A DNA stretch of 64,000 nucleotides from NCBI GenBank assembly GCA_030584105.1, contig CP129491.1, forward strand, positions 372,001-436,000, written 5' to 3'. The notes below the pieces were generated by a model, which saw nothing but the letters and a program-made list of their open reading frames with translations, ran no database searches and was not told the DNA's origin. A program made the translations under genes and the position numbers. Origin of the DNA: UTCHB3 sp002050155. Its GTDB lineage: Bacteria; Bacteroidota; Ignavibacteria; Ignavibacteriales; Ignavibacteriaceae. Below, piece by piece: positions 43,159-52,210 of this stretch (position 1 is the first letter of the stretch; every line of letters begins with the position of its first letter).

Positions 43159-45210
43159 TTATTTAATTAACAATAGTTTTTGCGTGTAAATTTTTCCCGC
43201 ATATTCTACGGTTAGGATATACATCCCGGAAGAAAACTTCGAGGCGTTCCATTGAATAGAATAGGTACCGGGTTCTTTCTCTTCATCAGTCAACACTTCA
43301 ATGATTCTGCCGAGCATGTCGTAAACGGTTATTTTTACCATCGCGCGAGTTGGAACTGAATATTTAATCGTAGTGCTCGGGTTAAACGGGTTAGGGTAAC
43401 TCGGATAGAGCACAAACTGATCCGGCAGTGAGTTTTTATCCTTTTCTTCTTCATTTTCCATATCTGTAGGAAAACCGAACGAAGTAAATGCAGTGATAAT
43501 CCCATATCGAAGACTTAAGGCAATAATGGACTGTTTAATTTCCAACGCCTGAGCTGAGTTTGGATTAAGAGTGTAATATATTGCGAACAGGTCGGTAATA
43601 TATTGTTTTGCCCAGACTTTGGTCAGGAACCTTCTGCTGTCATCTGCTGAGTCATTCGGGGTGAACTGATACTGATAAGTAACATTCTGACCAAATCTCT
43701 TCCCGGAAAGCTGGATCGTAACCGGCTCGGTTATTCTTTCCATGTAGCGCCCTGATAAAATGAACTGCTCTCCGATGTAAAAATTAGGCAGAAGTGTCGG
43801 ATGTGTTGAAGTAATGCCCGGGTTTGAAAATGAAATGACAGGTGAAAGCAACACGGGGTTTTGAATTTTCAGATAAAATTTAGTCAGAACATTTACTATA
43901 TCAGCGTCCTGAATCAGCTGAAAACGCCCGGAATATTGATTAGCAATTAACTGCAGCAGCTGAACGCCGGAATTTGCCCCAATTCCAAAAGTAAAAATTG
44001 AGAAATTGGCATTAATTTGTGAAGCCATAGTGTTTATGTAATTAAGCAGGGGCCCTGTTTGCCAAATACCCGTATTCGCTTCACCGTCTGTTATGAACAT
44101 AATCATGTTTGCTGTTGAATCAGTCGAACCGTAAAAATTTGGTATTGCAGTTGCAAATGCAAGTGAAGCGTCCGTACCGCCGGACGCATTTAAGTTGTTT
44201 ATCCAAACCAGCGCTGCCGAAATACTTTGTGCGGTAGCGGGCACGAGTTCAGCTTTGAATGAACGGACATCAGTTGAAAAAGAAACTAAGTTAAAGAGGT
44301 CATTAGTATTCAGTCTTTCAACAATAAAACGGGCTGCAGTTTTAGCCATATTCATCCGGCTTCCGTCCATACTTCCTGATCTGTCAATCACAAGGACAAT
44401 TTTTTTAGGAAGCACATTTGAAGTGTCTTTGTAGGGTTCAATCACGGTTAAAAAATAACCGCCGTCAATAGTATCTGCAACGCTTGCCGAATCTTCTAAG
44501 AAAGTTGAATAACTGGAAAACCCCGTGGAATCGGAAGCCAATTCGTAACTCCCGATAAAGTCTATCGGAACGCCGACAATATTCTCAGCTGTTAAAACTG
44601 AAGTATCGCCACTAACCGTAACAACAGCGTTTGGGTGAGAAGAAGAAGTGAAACTGTTAACGGTTCTGTGGGATATTAATTTAATTGTGAAATCAGAAGT
44701 AATATTTGGGTTCGAAAAGTTAGAATAGAGCAAATTGTGCGGTATTTTTATCCCAACAACTCCTAAATCATACGGAAGAAACTCAACATAGGTAAATTCC
44801 ACAGTAATTGATTTTTCTGATATAATACTATCAGTAAACGGATAGATAACAACCGGTTGTCTGAGAAACTGGGCAACATAATAGTTGATACTTCCGCCAC
44901 CTCCCATAGTTGTATCCTGAGGGTTTGCAGAAAAGCCGGCTTCGTACCATATATCATTGAGTTTCCACCGTAACTTTACGGCGCTGGCTTCTCCGGGAAG
45001 ATTATAAATCAAGGTTGGAGTTACTGTTGAGTCGGTATTATTTAAATACAGAGTAGTAACTTTGGTAATTGAAACCTGATTTTCAATGGTGGTTTCAGTA
45101 TTGATGGATGCGATATGCATCGTCGTGCCTTTTTGGGGGTTTGTGACCATTATCCCACCCGGGTAGGCAGTTGCAAAGAGGAACAGAAACAATAAAATTA
45201 AATGTTTCAC
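43159..45210 (-). CDS. Secreted VIT/VWA-domain protein with T9SS C-terminal sorting signal
   Basis: A 683-aa secreted protein. Signal peptide (MKHLILLFLFLFATAYPGG); N-terminal VIT-like region (about 25-255); a von Willebrand A domain with the MIDAS motif DRSGS at about 290-300 and FITDGEANTG; a VWA-linked C-terminal region; and a T9SS type A sorting domain over the last 85 residues (PSYPNPFNPSTTIKYSVP, VYDMLGRIIEVL, GMYILTVEYAGKIYTQKLLLIK). The order resembles inter-alpha-trypsin inhibitor heavy chains. It is probably displayed at the cell surface and may bind protein or metal. It is the clearest T9SS cargo in the window. Confidence 0.92.
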   Translation of the reverse strand: MKHLILLFLFLFATAYPGGIMVTNPQKGTTMHIASINTETTIENQVSITKVTTLYLNNTDSTVTPTLIYNLPGEASAVKLRWKLNDIWYEAGFSANPQDTTMGGGGSINYYVAQFLRQPVVIYPFTDSIISEKSITVEFTYVEFLPYDLGVVGIKIPHNLLYSNFSNPNITSDFTIKLISHRTVNSFTSSSHPNAVVTVSGDTSVLTAENIVGVPIDFIGSYELASDSTGFSSYSTFLEDSASVADTIDGGYFLTVIEPYKDTSNVLPKKIVLVIDRSGSMDGSRMNMAKTAARFIVERLNTNDLFNLVSFSTDVRSFKAELVPATAQSISAALVWINNLNASGGTDASLAFATAIPNFYGSTDSTANMIMFITDGEANTGIWQTGPLLNYINTMASQINANFSIFTFGIGANSGVQLLQLIANQYSGRFQLIQDADIVNVLTKFYLKIQNPVLLSPVISFSNPGITSTHPTLLPNFYIGEQFILSGRYMERITEPVTIQLSGKRFGQNVTYQYQFTPNDSADDSRRFLTKVWAKQYITDLFAIYYTLNPNSAQALEIKQSIIALSLRYGIITAFTSFGFPTDMENEEEKDKNSLPDQFVLYPSYPNPFNPSTTIKYSVPTRAMVKITVYDMLGRIIEVLTDEEKEPGTYSIQWNASKFSSGMYILTVEYAGKIYTQKLLLIK

Positions 45211-45654
45211 AGAGGCTCCGTTGAGTTTTTATATAAAAAAGTTTATAAATCCCGAACCATAAGAAGCACAATTGAAATATACGAAAAATTTATTGAAATA
45301 CAAATAGTAGCGGATGGTTCAGATGCTTTATTTTGGCAGAAAAGAATAAATAATCAGCAACCCGTTATTAAACAGGGAAGAGAACAGGGGAACGAGAACC
45401 ATTAAGCCGGAGAAAAAGGGATAAAAAACGGAGTTAAGACAATAAAAAGTCATATTATAATAACGGTAAATCAGTCTGAAATAAACCGCAGGTAACACAG
45501 TGCAGGCAAGACATTAATTAACGGTAACTCAACCTGAAATAAACCGCCGGTAAAACAGTGCAAATAAAAACCGGCTGCGGAATATTGGTCGGAAATTTGA
45601 TAAATGCGTCAAGGTATTTAAATTTGTAAAGTTAATAACAAAAAAAACGGAAAT
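45211..45654. repeat. 444-bp intergenic region with 58-bp degenerate direct repeat
   Basis: TAACGGTAAATCAGTCTGAAATAAACCGC (45461) recurs as TAACGGTAACTCAACCTGAAATAAACCGC (45519), 58 bp apart, with the following GGTAACACAGTGCA / GGTAAAACAGTGCA also shared. The rest is AT-rich and must hold the divergent promoters of the VWA gene and yebC. No gene is recognised. Confidence 0.75.
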
Positions 45655-46371
45655 ATGGGCAGAATATTTGAGAAGCGTAAACACACAATGTTTGCGCGAT
45701 TTGCCAAGATGTCAGTTGCTTTCAACCGCGTGCGGAAAGAGATCGAAATCGCCGTTAAGGCGGGCGGTCCCGACCCAAAAGGCAACTCGAAGTTGCGTTT
45801 AGCAATACAAAACGCAAAAGCGGTAAACATGCCGAAAGATCGTGTTGAAGCAGCTATTAAAAGAGCTTCGTCGAAAGATACCACGGGTTATCAGGAAATT
45901 ATGTACGAGGGAATAGGCCCCGGCGGCACTTCAATTATAGTGCTGTGCGCAACGGATAACTCAACCAGAACTGTTGCCAATGTGAGGCACCACTTCAAAA
46001 AAGGAAACGGAACCCTTGGTAACTCGGGGAGCGTGCTGTTTAACTTTGAGCACAAAGCATTTTTTAAGGTTCACAAATCGTCGGTTGAAGATTTTGATGA
46101 ATTTGAGCTTGAGCTTATTGACTCCGGGCTTGAAGAGATGGATCACGATGATGAATTTATATATATTTACGCAGCATTTGAAGAATACGGTTCGATGCAG
46201 AAGGCGCTTGAAGATAAAGGGATCGAAGTGGTAAGCGGTGAGCTTCAGTACATCCCCACGGTTTATCGCGAAGTCAGCGGCGAACAGGTAACTGAGATGA
46301 ACGAGTTGGTCGATCTGCTTGAAGAAGATGAAGATGTGGTGGCAGTTTTCCATAACATGCAGGAAGTGTAA
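45655..46371 (+). CDS. yebC: YebC/PmpR family regulator
   Basis: A 238-aa YebC/TACO1-type protein. The family N-terminus (MGRIFEKRKHTMFARFAKM), the central AVKAGGPDPKGNSKLRLAIQNAKAVNMPKDRVEAAIKRA and YEGIGPGGTSIIVLCATDN motifs are all present. Proteins of this family bind DNA as regulators and have recently been linked to relief of ribosome stalling; either role is possible. Intrinsic terminator 122 bp downstream. Confidence 0.93.
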   Translation: MGRIFEKRKHTMFARFAKMSVAFNRVRKEIEIAVKAGGPDPKGNSKLRLAIQNAKAVNMPKDRVEAAIKRASSKDTTGYQEIMYEGIGPGGTSIIVLCATDNSTRTVANVRHHFKKGNGTLGNSGSVLFNFEHKAFFKVHKSSVEDFDEFELELIDSGLEEMDHDDEFIYIYAAFEEYGSMQKALEDKGIEVVSGELQYIPTVYREVSGEQVTEMNELVDLLEEDEDVVAVFHNMQEV

Positions 46372-46492
46372 ATTTCACCCGGTTTTAGGAAAGTAGTTTC
46401 GTTAAAACTTTAGTTTAGCTTCATTACAAGCGAAACTTAGTCTTATTTTTGCACGAAAGAGCAATGGAAAAAGTGAATCGGTAAAAATTTAC

Positions 46493-46521
46493 AGAGCCGG
46501 CTTTTGCCGGCTCTTTTTACA
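46493..46521 (+). terminator. rho-independent terminator after yebC
   Basis: AGAGCCGG / CCGGCTCT stem with loop CTTTTG followed by TTTTTAC. Confidence 0.9.
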
Positions 46522-46629
46522 TTTAAATTGAGTTCCCCATGTTAAGAAGATATCCGGGAATTTGATTTTTAAGAAAACCGGCAAACCGGTTAATAAAAAA
46601 CCCGGCAGCCTGCTGCCGGGTTAAGTTAG

Positions 46630-46701
46630 TGACCCCAAGGGGATTCGAACCCCTATTACCGCCGTGAAAGGGCGATGTCCTAACCTTTAGACGATGGGGC
46701 C
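46630..46701 (-). tRNA. tRNA-Glu (TTC)
   Basis: Minus-strand cloverleaf of 72 nt: acceptor GGCCCCA / TGGGGTC, D-arm GTCTAAAGGTTAGGAC, anticodon arm TCGCC-CTTTCAC-GGCGG with anticodon TTC, T-arm AGGGGTTCGAATCCCCT, discriminator A. No encoded CCA. Confidence 0.95.
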
Positions 46702-46829
46702 CCTGAATAAAAACCGTAATATTTTAATTTAGTTAAAAATTTCTGTTCTTAGTTTTGGTTACCCGCTGAAATTCGCATCAATTAACTGCAACCTGACTAT
46801 AAAAAAGCTCTTAAATAATCAACAACTTG

Positions 46830-46903
<74 letters not shown>

Positions 46904-46919
46904 ATAGAGTTTTCTTTTG

Positions 46920-46994
46920 TCGGGGTAGCAGGATTCGAACCTGCGACCTCCTGGTCCCAAACCAGGCGCGCTAGCCGGGCTACGCTATACCCCG
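46920..46994 (-). tRNA. tRNA-Pro (TGG)
   Basis: Minus-strand cloverleaf of 75 nt: acceptor CGGGGTA / TACCCCG, anticodon stem CCTGG/CCAGG with loop TTTGGGA (anticodon TGG), T-arm GCAGGTTCGAATCCTGC, discriminator A. First gene of the Pro-Arg-Glu tRNA cluster in the direction of transcription. Confidence 0.95.
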
Positions 46995-47306
46995 GAAGTT
47001 GGTTGTTTGCAACTCTTTTTTGGGCTTTTACGCCCCGCAATCACTATTTTGAAGAACTAAAAATAAACAGACCACAAATATACCGTTTTACTGATTTTAA
47101 TCCAAATTATTCCGGAAGATTTTGAAAAAATTTTGATTAAAAGAAGTTAAATATCTTGGAAGTAATTTAGAGATTATTTATCAGAAAAAACTGATAAAAA
47201 AGGTGAAAATTTAAGAGACTGAAAAAATCTTCGAAACAAAGCGCCCTGTAAATCGTTTAAATCGGTAAATTTGTAAAACAAAATTAAAATCTTATCCGAG
47301 GAACAA
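46995..47306. other. promoter region for tRNA cluster and TPR-lol operon
   Basis: 312-bp AT-rich gap without a gene. It must hold the minus-strand tRNA promoter and the plus-strand promoter of the next operon. A perfect inverted repeat TTTATCAG / CTGATAAA (47177-47198) with loop AAAAAA is the only structured element found; it could be an operator or weak terminator. Confidence 0.5.
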
Positions 47307-48728
47307 ATGCGAAAATTCTTCAGCAGCACCGTCTTCTTGCTTTTTTTTCATTCTTTTCTTTTTGCTCAGGGCGGCTATAAAGATCTAATGAATGAGGGGG
47401 ACTCTTATCTCAACCGAAACCCGCCGGATGTTATGATGGCACGGATGAAATATCTTCAGGCTCTTTCAAAAGAGACGAATGACCCCGAAGTTTACATTAA
47501 AATTGCCATAACTTTTATTCAAGGGAAGGATGAAAGATCGGCTAATTTATATCTGAACGACGGCTTAAAGTTGTTCCCGGAAGGAAAATCAAACATGAAG
47601 GCTATCCTCACATATTATAAAGGGATGGTGAAAGAGTTCATTCCGCCGGATACCAAAGATACTAACAAAATTAAAAAACACTTTTCCGAAGGGATTAAGT
47701 ATTATTTGGAATCGCTTGATTATTTAGAAACACCCTCGTTCACCTGGAATGATTTTGAGTTCTCCAAAGTGAATGTTTTTTGTGATGTAGGGCGCCTTTA
47801 TATGATGATAAATGACGCTGAAAATGGGATAAAGTATTTTAACCTCTGTCTGCAGGAGATGAACGGCGATAAAAACAACAGATATTACGACATCGCCAAC
47901 TTTGGGCTGGGGCAGATTTATAAATTTCTGGGGTCGTCAGACTCAGCAGTTGTTCATTTCAACAATATTTTAGCGAATGAGCCCGGTAACCTTAATGCTC
48001 TGAGCGAACTTTACGATTTATATTTTAACACCGGAAAATATGATGAGGGGTTCGCTGTAGTTAGCCGGATAGATTCGATGATAACCAAAGTATATAACGA
48101 CTTGATTCAAAGGAAAAATGCCCAGAAAGATTCCGTAAATTATTTCGGTAACATCCTTTACAACACCAAGATGGAAAAAGGGCATTTGATGTTCAATGCG
48201 CAAAAGTTTGATGAATCGGTCAAATTTTACAAGGAAGCCTATAAACTTAAAAAGAGCAAAAAACTTCTCTCTGTGTTGAAAAAAATGACAATACTTAGTG
48301 AAATGTCGCAGAAGGGCTTTGTGCCTGTGGTTAAAGATGGTCTTTTCATAAGCAAAGGAGCTGAGTATTTTTTCTATATCCCCTCGGAGTTAAAGCAAAA
48401 CGCGGATTCTTCTTATAATGCTGCCGTTACTTCAATTATAACCGGTGGAGTTGATATGAATCTCTCGAATGTTATAGAGTCATCTTACGATGCTTCTGCC
48501 CCTGATAACCCTGATAAAGAGATAGCACTGAAATATGCGAAAAATGAGTACAGCCTCACATTCAAATGTGGTAATAACAACTATACTCAAAATTTCGTGA
48601 AGAAATTTAATTCTGCCGGTAAAAATATCAGCACATCTGCAGATGGTAAACCGGTTAGCCTTACTGCAAAACCGGGCAGCGCGGAACAGGAGATTTTGAT
48701 GTTTTTGTGCAGAGCAGCCGGAAAGTAA
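47307..48728 (+). CDS. Secreted TPR-like protein at head of Lol operon
   Basis: A 473-aa exported protein: signal peptide (MRKFFSSTVFLLFFHSFLFAQ), then helical repeats recognisable as TPR-like (DPEVYIKIAITFIQGKDERSANLYLNDGLKLFP; NRYYDIANFGLGQIYKFLGSSDSAVVHFNNILANEPGNLNALSELYDLYFNTG). The last 150 residues are beta-rich without repeats. Function unknown; its stop lies one base before the start of the first permease gene, so it is translationally linked to the lipoprotein transporter and might be an accessory of lipoprotein or envelope trafficking. Confidence 0.8.
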   Translation: MRKFFSSTVFLLFFHSFLFAQGGYKDLMNEGDSYLNRNPPDVMMARMKYLQALSKETNDPEVYIKIAITFIQGKDERSANLYLNDGLKLFPEGKSNMKAILTYYKGMVKEFIPPDTKDTNKIKKHFSEGIKYYLESLDYLETPSFTWNDFEFSKVNVFCDVGRLYMMINDAENGIKYFNLCLQEMNGDKNNRYYDIANFGLGQIYKFLGSSDSAVVHFNNILANEPGNLNALSELYDLYFNTGKYDEGFAVVSRIDSMITKVYNDLIQRKNAQKDSVNYFGNILYNTKMEKGHLMFNAQKFDESVKFYKEAYKLKKSKKLLSVLKKMTILSEMSQKGFVPVVKDGLFISKGAEYFFYIPSELKQNADSSYNAAVTSIITGGVDMNLSNVIESSYDASAPDNPDKEIALKYAKNEYSLTFKCGNNNYTQNFVKKFNSAGKNISTSADGKPVSLTAKPGSAEQEILMFLCRAAGK

Positions 48729-48729
48729 C

Positions 48730-49959
48730 TTGAAGTCTGCCTTTTTTCTCATTATCAGGTACCTGAAACCGGGTAACAAAAGCGGTACTTACACTTTTTT
48801 CTCTGTGGCAACAATCGCGGGGATTACGCTTGGAGTGGCTACCTTGGTAGTTGCACTCAGCGTTCTTGAAGGATACGAGAAAGTTATCAGCGAAAAACTG
48901 ACAAACTTTGACGCTGATATCCAGATTTTCCGTTACGGCAATCAGGATATTCCGCTCTCGCCGGAAACGATAAATACTGTGAAAACAACGGTAGGCAATA
49001 ACCTGAAACGGATAGATGTTTCGGCACAAAAAATTTGTATTCTTGGCAAAAGAAGAATTAATGAAGGGATAACCCTGAAAGGTGTGCAGCAAGGTTACCT
49101 CGAAAGCCGATCGGGGTTAACGCTTGTTGATGGTAATTTCAACCTGAATGAGGGGGATGATTCAATTATAAAAGTTGTGATTGGCAAAACCCTTGCAACC
49201 AAGCTGCGGGTATCGGTTGGTGATATTATCAATTTTTTCGCTATTAATTCAGTTGACTTAAACAATCTGACGGCACTTCCGACAGTTGAAAATTTTAAGG
49301 TGGTTGGGGTTTATCAGACAGGCATGGGTAAATACGATGATGCGTTCGCCTACACTTCGCTGGGTTCGCTGCAAAAACTGTATGAAATGAACGACGATGT
49401 GAACCTGATTGAAGTAAAACTGAAAAACCCGGAAAAGGTTGATTTGGTAAAAGGTGAATTGCAGACAGAACTTCAATATCCGTTTACTGTGGTTACTTAT
49501 ATAGAGGCAAATTTGCCGATGTTTAACTGGATAGAACTTCAGCGGAAACCGGTTCCGATTGTTTTGGGGCTTATAATCATTGTGGCAGCTTTTAACATAA
49601 TAAGTGCGTTGTTGATGTTGGTTTTGGATAAAACTAACACGATAGGTACTCTGAAAGCATTGGGAGCCGAACCGGGTTTTATCACAAGGATTTTCCTGTT
49701 GCGTGGGTTAATTTTGGGGATTGCAGGCTCGTTTTTTGGAGTTTTGGTTGGGTTATTGCTTTCGTGGCTTCAGGCAACTTACGGAATCGTTACCCTTAAC
49801 CCGCAGGTCTATTTTGTTGATGTGGTGCCGATTGCTCTTAACCCCTTCTATTTTATTGTTGTTTTTTTTATATCGGTTTGTTTAAGTTTTCTCGCTTCAC
49901 TTATTCCGGCATTTGCGGCTTCACGGGTTGACCCGGTTAATGCTTTGAGGTTCAACTGA
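48730..49959 (+). CDS. LolC/LolE-like ABC transporter permease (MacB/FtsX fold), first copy
   Basis: A 409-aa permease with the FtsX/MacB layout: N-terminal helix (about 20-45; YTFFSVATIAGITLGVATLVVALSVLEGYE), a large periplasmic MacB_PCD domain (about 50-260), then three helices and the C-terminal SLIPAFAASRVDPVNALRFN motif. Starts at TTG 48730. With the next two genes it forms a LolCDE-like complex that extracts lipoproteins from the inner membrane for outer-membrane sorting. The stop overlaps the next ATG (TGATG). Confidence 0.86.
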   Translation: MKSAFFLIIRYLKPGNKSGTYTFFSVATIAGITLGVATLVVALSVLEGYEKVISEKLTNFDADIQIFRYGNQDIPLSPETINTVKTTVGNNLKRIDVSAQKICILGKRRINEGITLKGVQQGYLESRSGLTLVDGNFNLNEGDDSIIKVVIGKTLATKLRVSVGDIINFFAINSVDLNNLTALPTVENFKVVGVYQTGMGKYDDAFAYTSLGSLQKLYEMNDDVNLIEVKLKNPEKVDLVKGELQTELQYPFTVVTYIEANLPMFNWIELQRKPVPIVLGLIIIVAAFNIISALLMLVLDKTNTIGTLKALGAEPGFITRIFLLRGLILGIAGSFFGVLVGLLLSWLQATYGIVTLNPQVYFVDVVPIALNPFYFIVVFFISVCLSFLASLIPAFAASRVDPVNALRFN

Positions 49960-51197
49960 TGAGCAACCGGCTTTCGCTATTTTTCGCTTTCCGTTATTTT
50001 CTAAGCAAAAGGAAGATCAATTTTATATCGATCATTTCTTTCCTTTCTGTTGGTGGCATTACGCTTGGAGTAGCGGCGCTTATAATTGTTCTGGCAATTT
50101 TCAACGGGTTTGCCGGGCTTGTGCGGTCGTATCTTGTAAGTTTTGAGCCACATCTTAGAATAGAAAGCGTTGCCGAAGAGCCTGCGGAAGTGTTGACGGC
50201 TGTTAAAAATGAGTTAGACTCAAGCGGCCTCAGAGAGAGATACACCCCATTTATTGAAGGGAAAACCGCCGTAATTTCGAGAGAATTTAACAGAATTGCG
50301 CGCCTTAAGGGTATCTCTATGGAAAAGAACAGCGATGTGTATGGGATAAAAAAGGCGTTGCAGTTTGGCAGTTTTGCAGTTGACAGCGAGGATGATTCAC
50401 CACCTGCATTTATCGGCATTAATCTGGCTGAAAAACTTAGCGTTTTAGTGGGGGATACGCTAACCGTACTTTCACCCGCCGGGATAGAGAACCTTGCCGG
50501 GGGTGCAGGAAATATTCAAAATTTGCAGTTAGTGATTAGGGGTATTTATAAAACGAATAATTCTGAGTACGACGGTGACTACATTTTTACCGATATTAAC
50601 AGTGCAGCGTTTGTAATGGGCTACGGCGATGAAGTACAAGGGTATGAAATCAGGTTGGATGATTATACCGACGCCGATAAATTTAAAGAACACTTTGCAC
50701 AGGGGAAAAACGGTTCGCAGTTAGTTCTTTCCACATGGTACGATCTCCATAAAGATATCTACAATGTGATGATGCTCGAAAGGTTGGTAGCATGGTTTCT
50801 TCTTTCTTTGATCATTTTAGTGGCTGCATTCAACATTCTGGCGTCCCTTACAATGTCGGTAATTGAAAAGAAAAGAGATATTGGGATACTGACAGCAATG
50901 GGAATTGAAGAAAAAATAATCTTACGGATTTTTATGATTCAGGGCTTTCTTACGGGGTTAGTGGGGACTCTTGCGGGGGGCCTGATAGGTTTAACCGTGT
51001 ACTATCTGCAGATAAATTATCATCTGATACCTTTAGACCCAATGCGGTTCAAGCTGAATCATCTTCCGATGGAGCTGCACTCGCTTGATTACATTTTAAT
51101 ACTGTGCGCTTCGATTGGGCTTTCACTTCTGGCTTCAATTTATCCCGCACGAAAAGCCGCAAAGGTTGACCCGATTCAGGCAATCAGGTGGGAATAG
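49959..51197 (+). CDS. LolC/LolE-like ABC transporter permease, second copy
   Basis: A 412-aa paralogue of the preceding permease: SIISFLSVGGITLGVAALIIVLAIFNGF helix near the N-terminus, periplasmic domain, three C-terminal helices and LASIYPARKAAKVDPIQAIRWE. Two permease subunits plus one ATPase is the LolCDE arrangement. Which subunit corresponds to LolC or LolE cannot be decided by eye. The gap to the ATPase gene is 53 bp. Confidence 0.88.
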   Translation: MSNRLSLFFAFRYFLSKRKINFISIISFLSVGGITLGVAALIIVLAIFNGFAGLVRSYLVSFEPHLRIESVAEEPAEVLTAVKNELDSSGLRERYTPFIEGKTAVISREFNRIARLKGISMEKNSDVYGIKKALQFGSFAVDSEDDSPPAFIGINLAEKLSVLVGDTLTVLSPAGIENLAGGAGNIQNLQLVIRGIYKTNNSEYDGDYIFTDINSAAFVMGYGDEVQGYEIRLDDYTDADKFKEHFAQGKNGSQLVLSTWYDLHKDIYNVMMLERLVAWFLLSLIILVAAFNILASLTMSVIEKKRDIGILTAMGIEEKIILRIFMIQGFLTGLVGTLAGGLIGLTVYYLQINYHLIPLDPMRFKLNHLPMELHSLDYILILCASIGLSLLASIYPARKAAKVDPIQAIRWE

Positions 51198-51250
51198 CTC
51201 GGCGTTACCGGCTTGCAAAACAGATTTTTTAATGATGCAAATTTTATAAA

Positions 51251-51946
51251 ATGGAAAACATAATAATTACCGACGGTTTGAGAAAATCGTACAAAGTATC
51301 GAAACAAAACACCTTAGATGTGTTGAAAGGTGTTAATATTTCGGTGCCCCAAAATAAAATTTCAGTGATTATCGGTGCTTCAGGAGCCGGCAAGAGTACG
51401 CTGCTGCACATTTTAGGAGGAATTGATACCCCGGATCGGGGAAAAGTAAGAATTGCCGGCACCGATATTTTCTCGTTGGGGCAGAAGAAACTTTCCCGTT
51501 TCAGAAATAAAAACATCGGTTTTGTTTTTCAGTTTCATCATCTGCTGCCGGAGTTCACAGCATTGGAAAATATTGCAATCCCGATGATGATAGGAGGCAG
51601 CAGTCGTAAAGAGGCTTTCAACCGCGCAGCAGAATTAATTGAAATAACCGGTTTAAGCCACAGAAAAGATCACAAACCGGCTGAGCTTTCAGGAGGGGAA
51701 CAGCAACGAACCGCCTTGGCAAGGGCTTTGAGCAATAATCCTGAGTTAATTCTTGCCGACGAGCCAACGGGTAATCTGGACTCTGCAAATGCCAAAATTA
51801 TTAACGACCTTTTCATTGAGCTTAGGGATAAGTATAAAAAGTCGCTCGTTATTGTAACTCACAATAAAGACCTTATGGCAATCGGCGACAATCTGATCGA
51901 AATGGTTGATGGGGTAGTTGTGAAAAACCCAGCCACAACGGGTTGA
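51251..51946 (+). CDS. lolD: LolD-like ABC transporter ATP-binding protein
   Basis: A 231-aa ATPase with Walker A GASGAGKST, Q-loop FVFQFHHLLPEFTALEN, signature LSGGEQQRTALARAL and Walker B LILADEPTGNLD, followed by the H-loop VTHN. The MacB/LolD subgroup is indicated by FVFQFHHLLPEFTALENI. It completes the Lol transporter operon. The 3' end is duplicated directly downstream (37-bp repeat) before the terminator. Confidence 0.92.
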   Translation: MENIIITDGLRKSYKVSKQNTLDVLKGVNISVPQNKISVIIGASGAGKSTLLHILGGIDTPDRGKVRIAGTDIFSLGQKKLSRFRNKNIGFVFQFHHLLPEFTALENIAIPMMIGGSSRKEAFNRAAELIEITGLSHRKDHKPAELSGGEQQRTALARALSNNPELILADEPTGNLDSANAKIINDLFIELRDKYKKSLVIVTHNKDLMAIGDNLIEMVDGVVVKNPATTG

Positions 51947-51975
51947 CGGTGTGGTTGTGAATAACCCAGCCCAAG
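51904..51975 (+). repeat. 37-bp tandem duplication of lolD 3' end
   Basis: GGTTGATGGGGTAGTTGTGA (51904, coding VDGVVVKN) recurs as GGTTGACGGTGTGGTTGTGA (51941), both followed by an AA(A/T)AACCCAGCC run. The second copy overlaps the stop codon (GGTTGA) and is noncoding. Confidence 0.85.
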
Positions 51976-51990
51976 AAAAAACTTATAAAA

Positions 51991-52025
51991 AAAAGGCTGT
52001 TGCGGAAAAACCGAACAGCCTTTTT
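51991..52025. terminator. bidirectional terminator between lolD and cytochrome operon
   Basis: AAAAGGCTGTTGCGG / CCGAACAGCCTTTTT stem-loop with inner AAAAA loop; T-runs on both strands. It serves the plus-strand lol operon and the convergent minus-strand cytochrome operon. Confidence 0.92.
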
Positions 52026-52210
52026 AAATCTTAAATTATTAAGAAGTTTTAATAACCGGGAACCGAACTAAATGTTTCTGTAAAGCAGTAACAGCAACTT
52101 TGAATTAACAGCACTTTGGTTAACTCTACCCTGTATTGACATTTACTAACACAAACTGCAATCCGGTTCACTATGTACATTATTAACAGTTACCAACGCT
52201 AACAGCCTCG

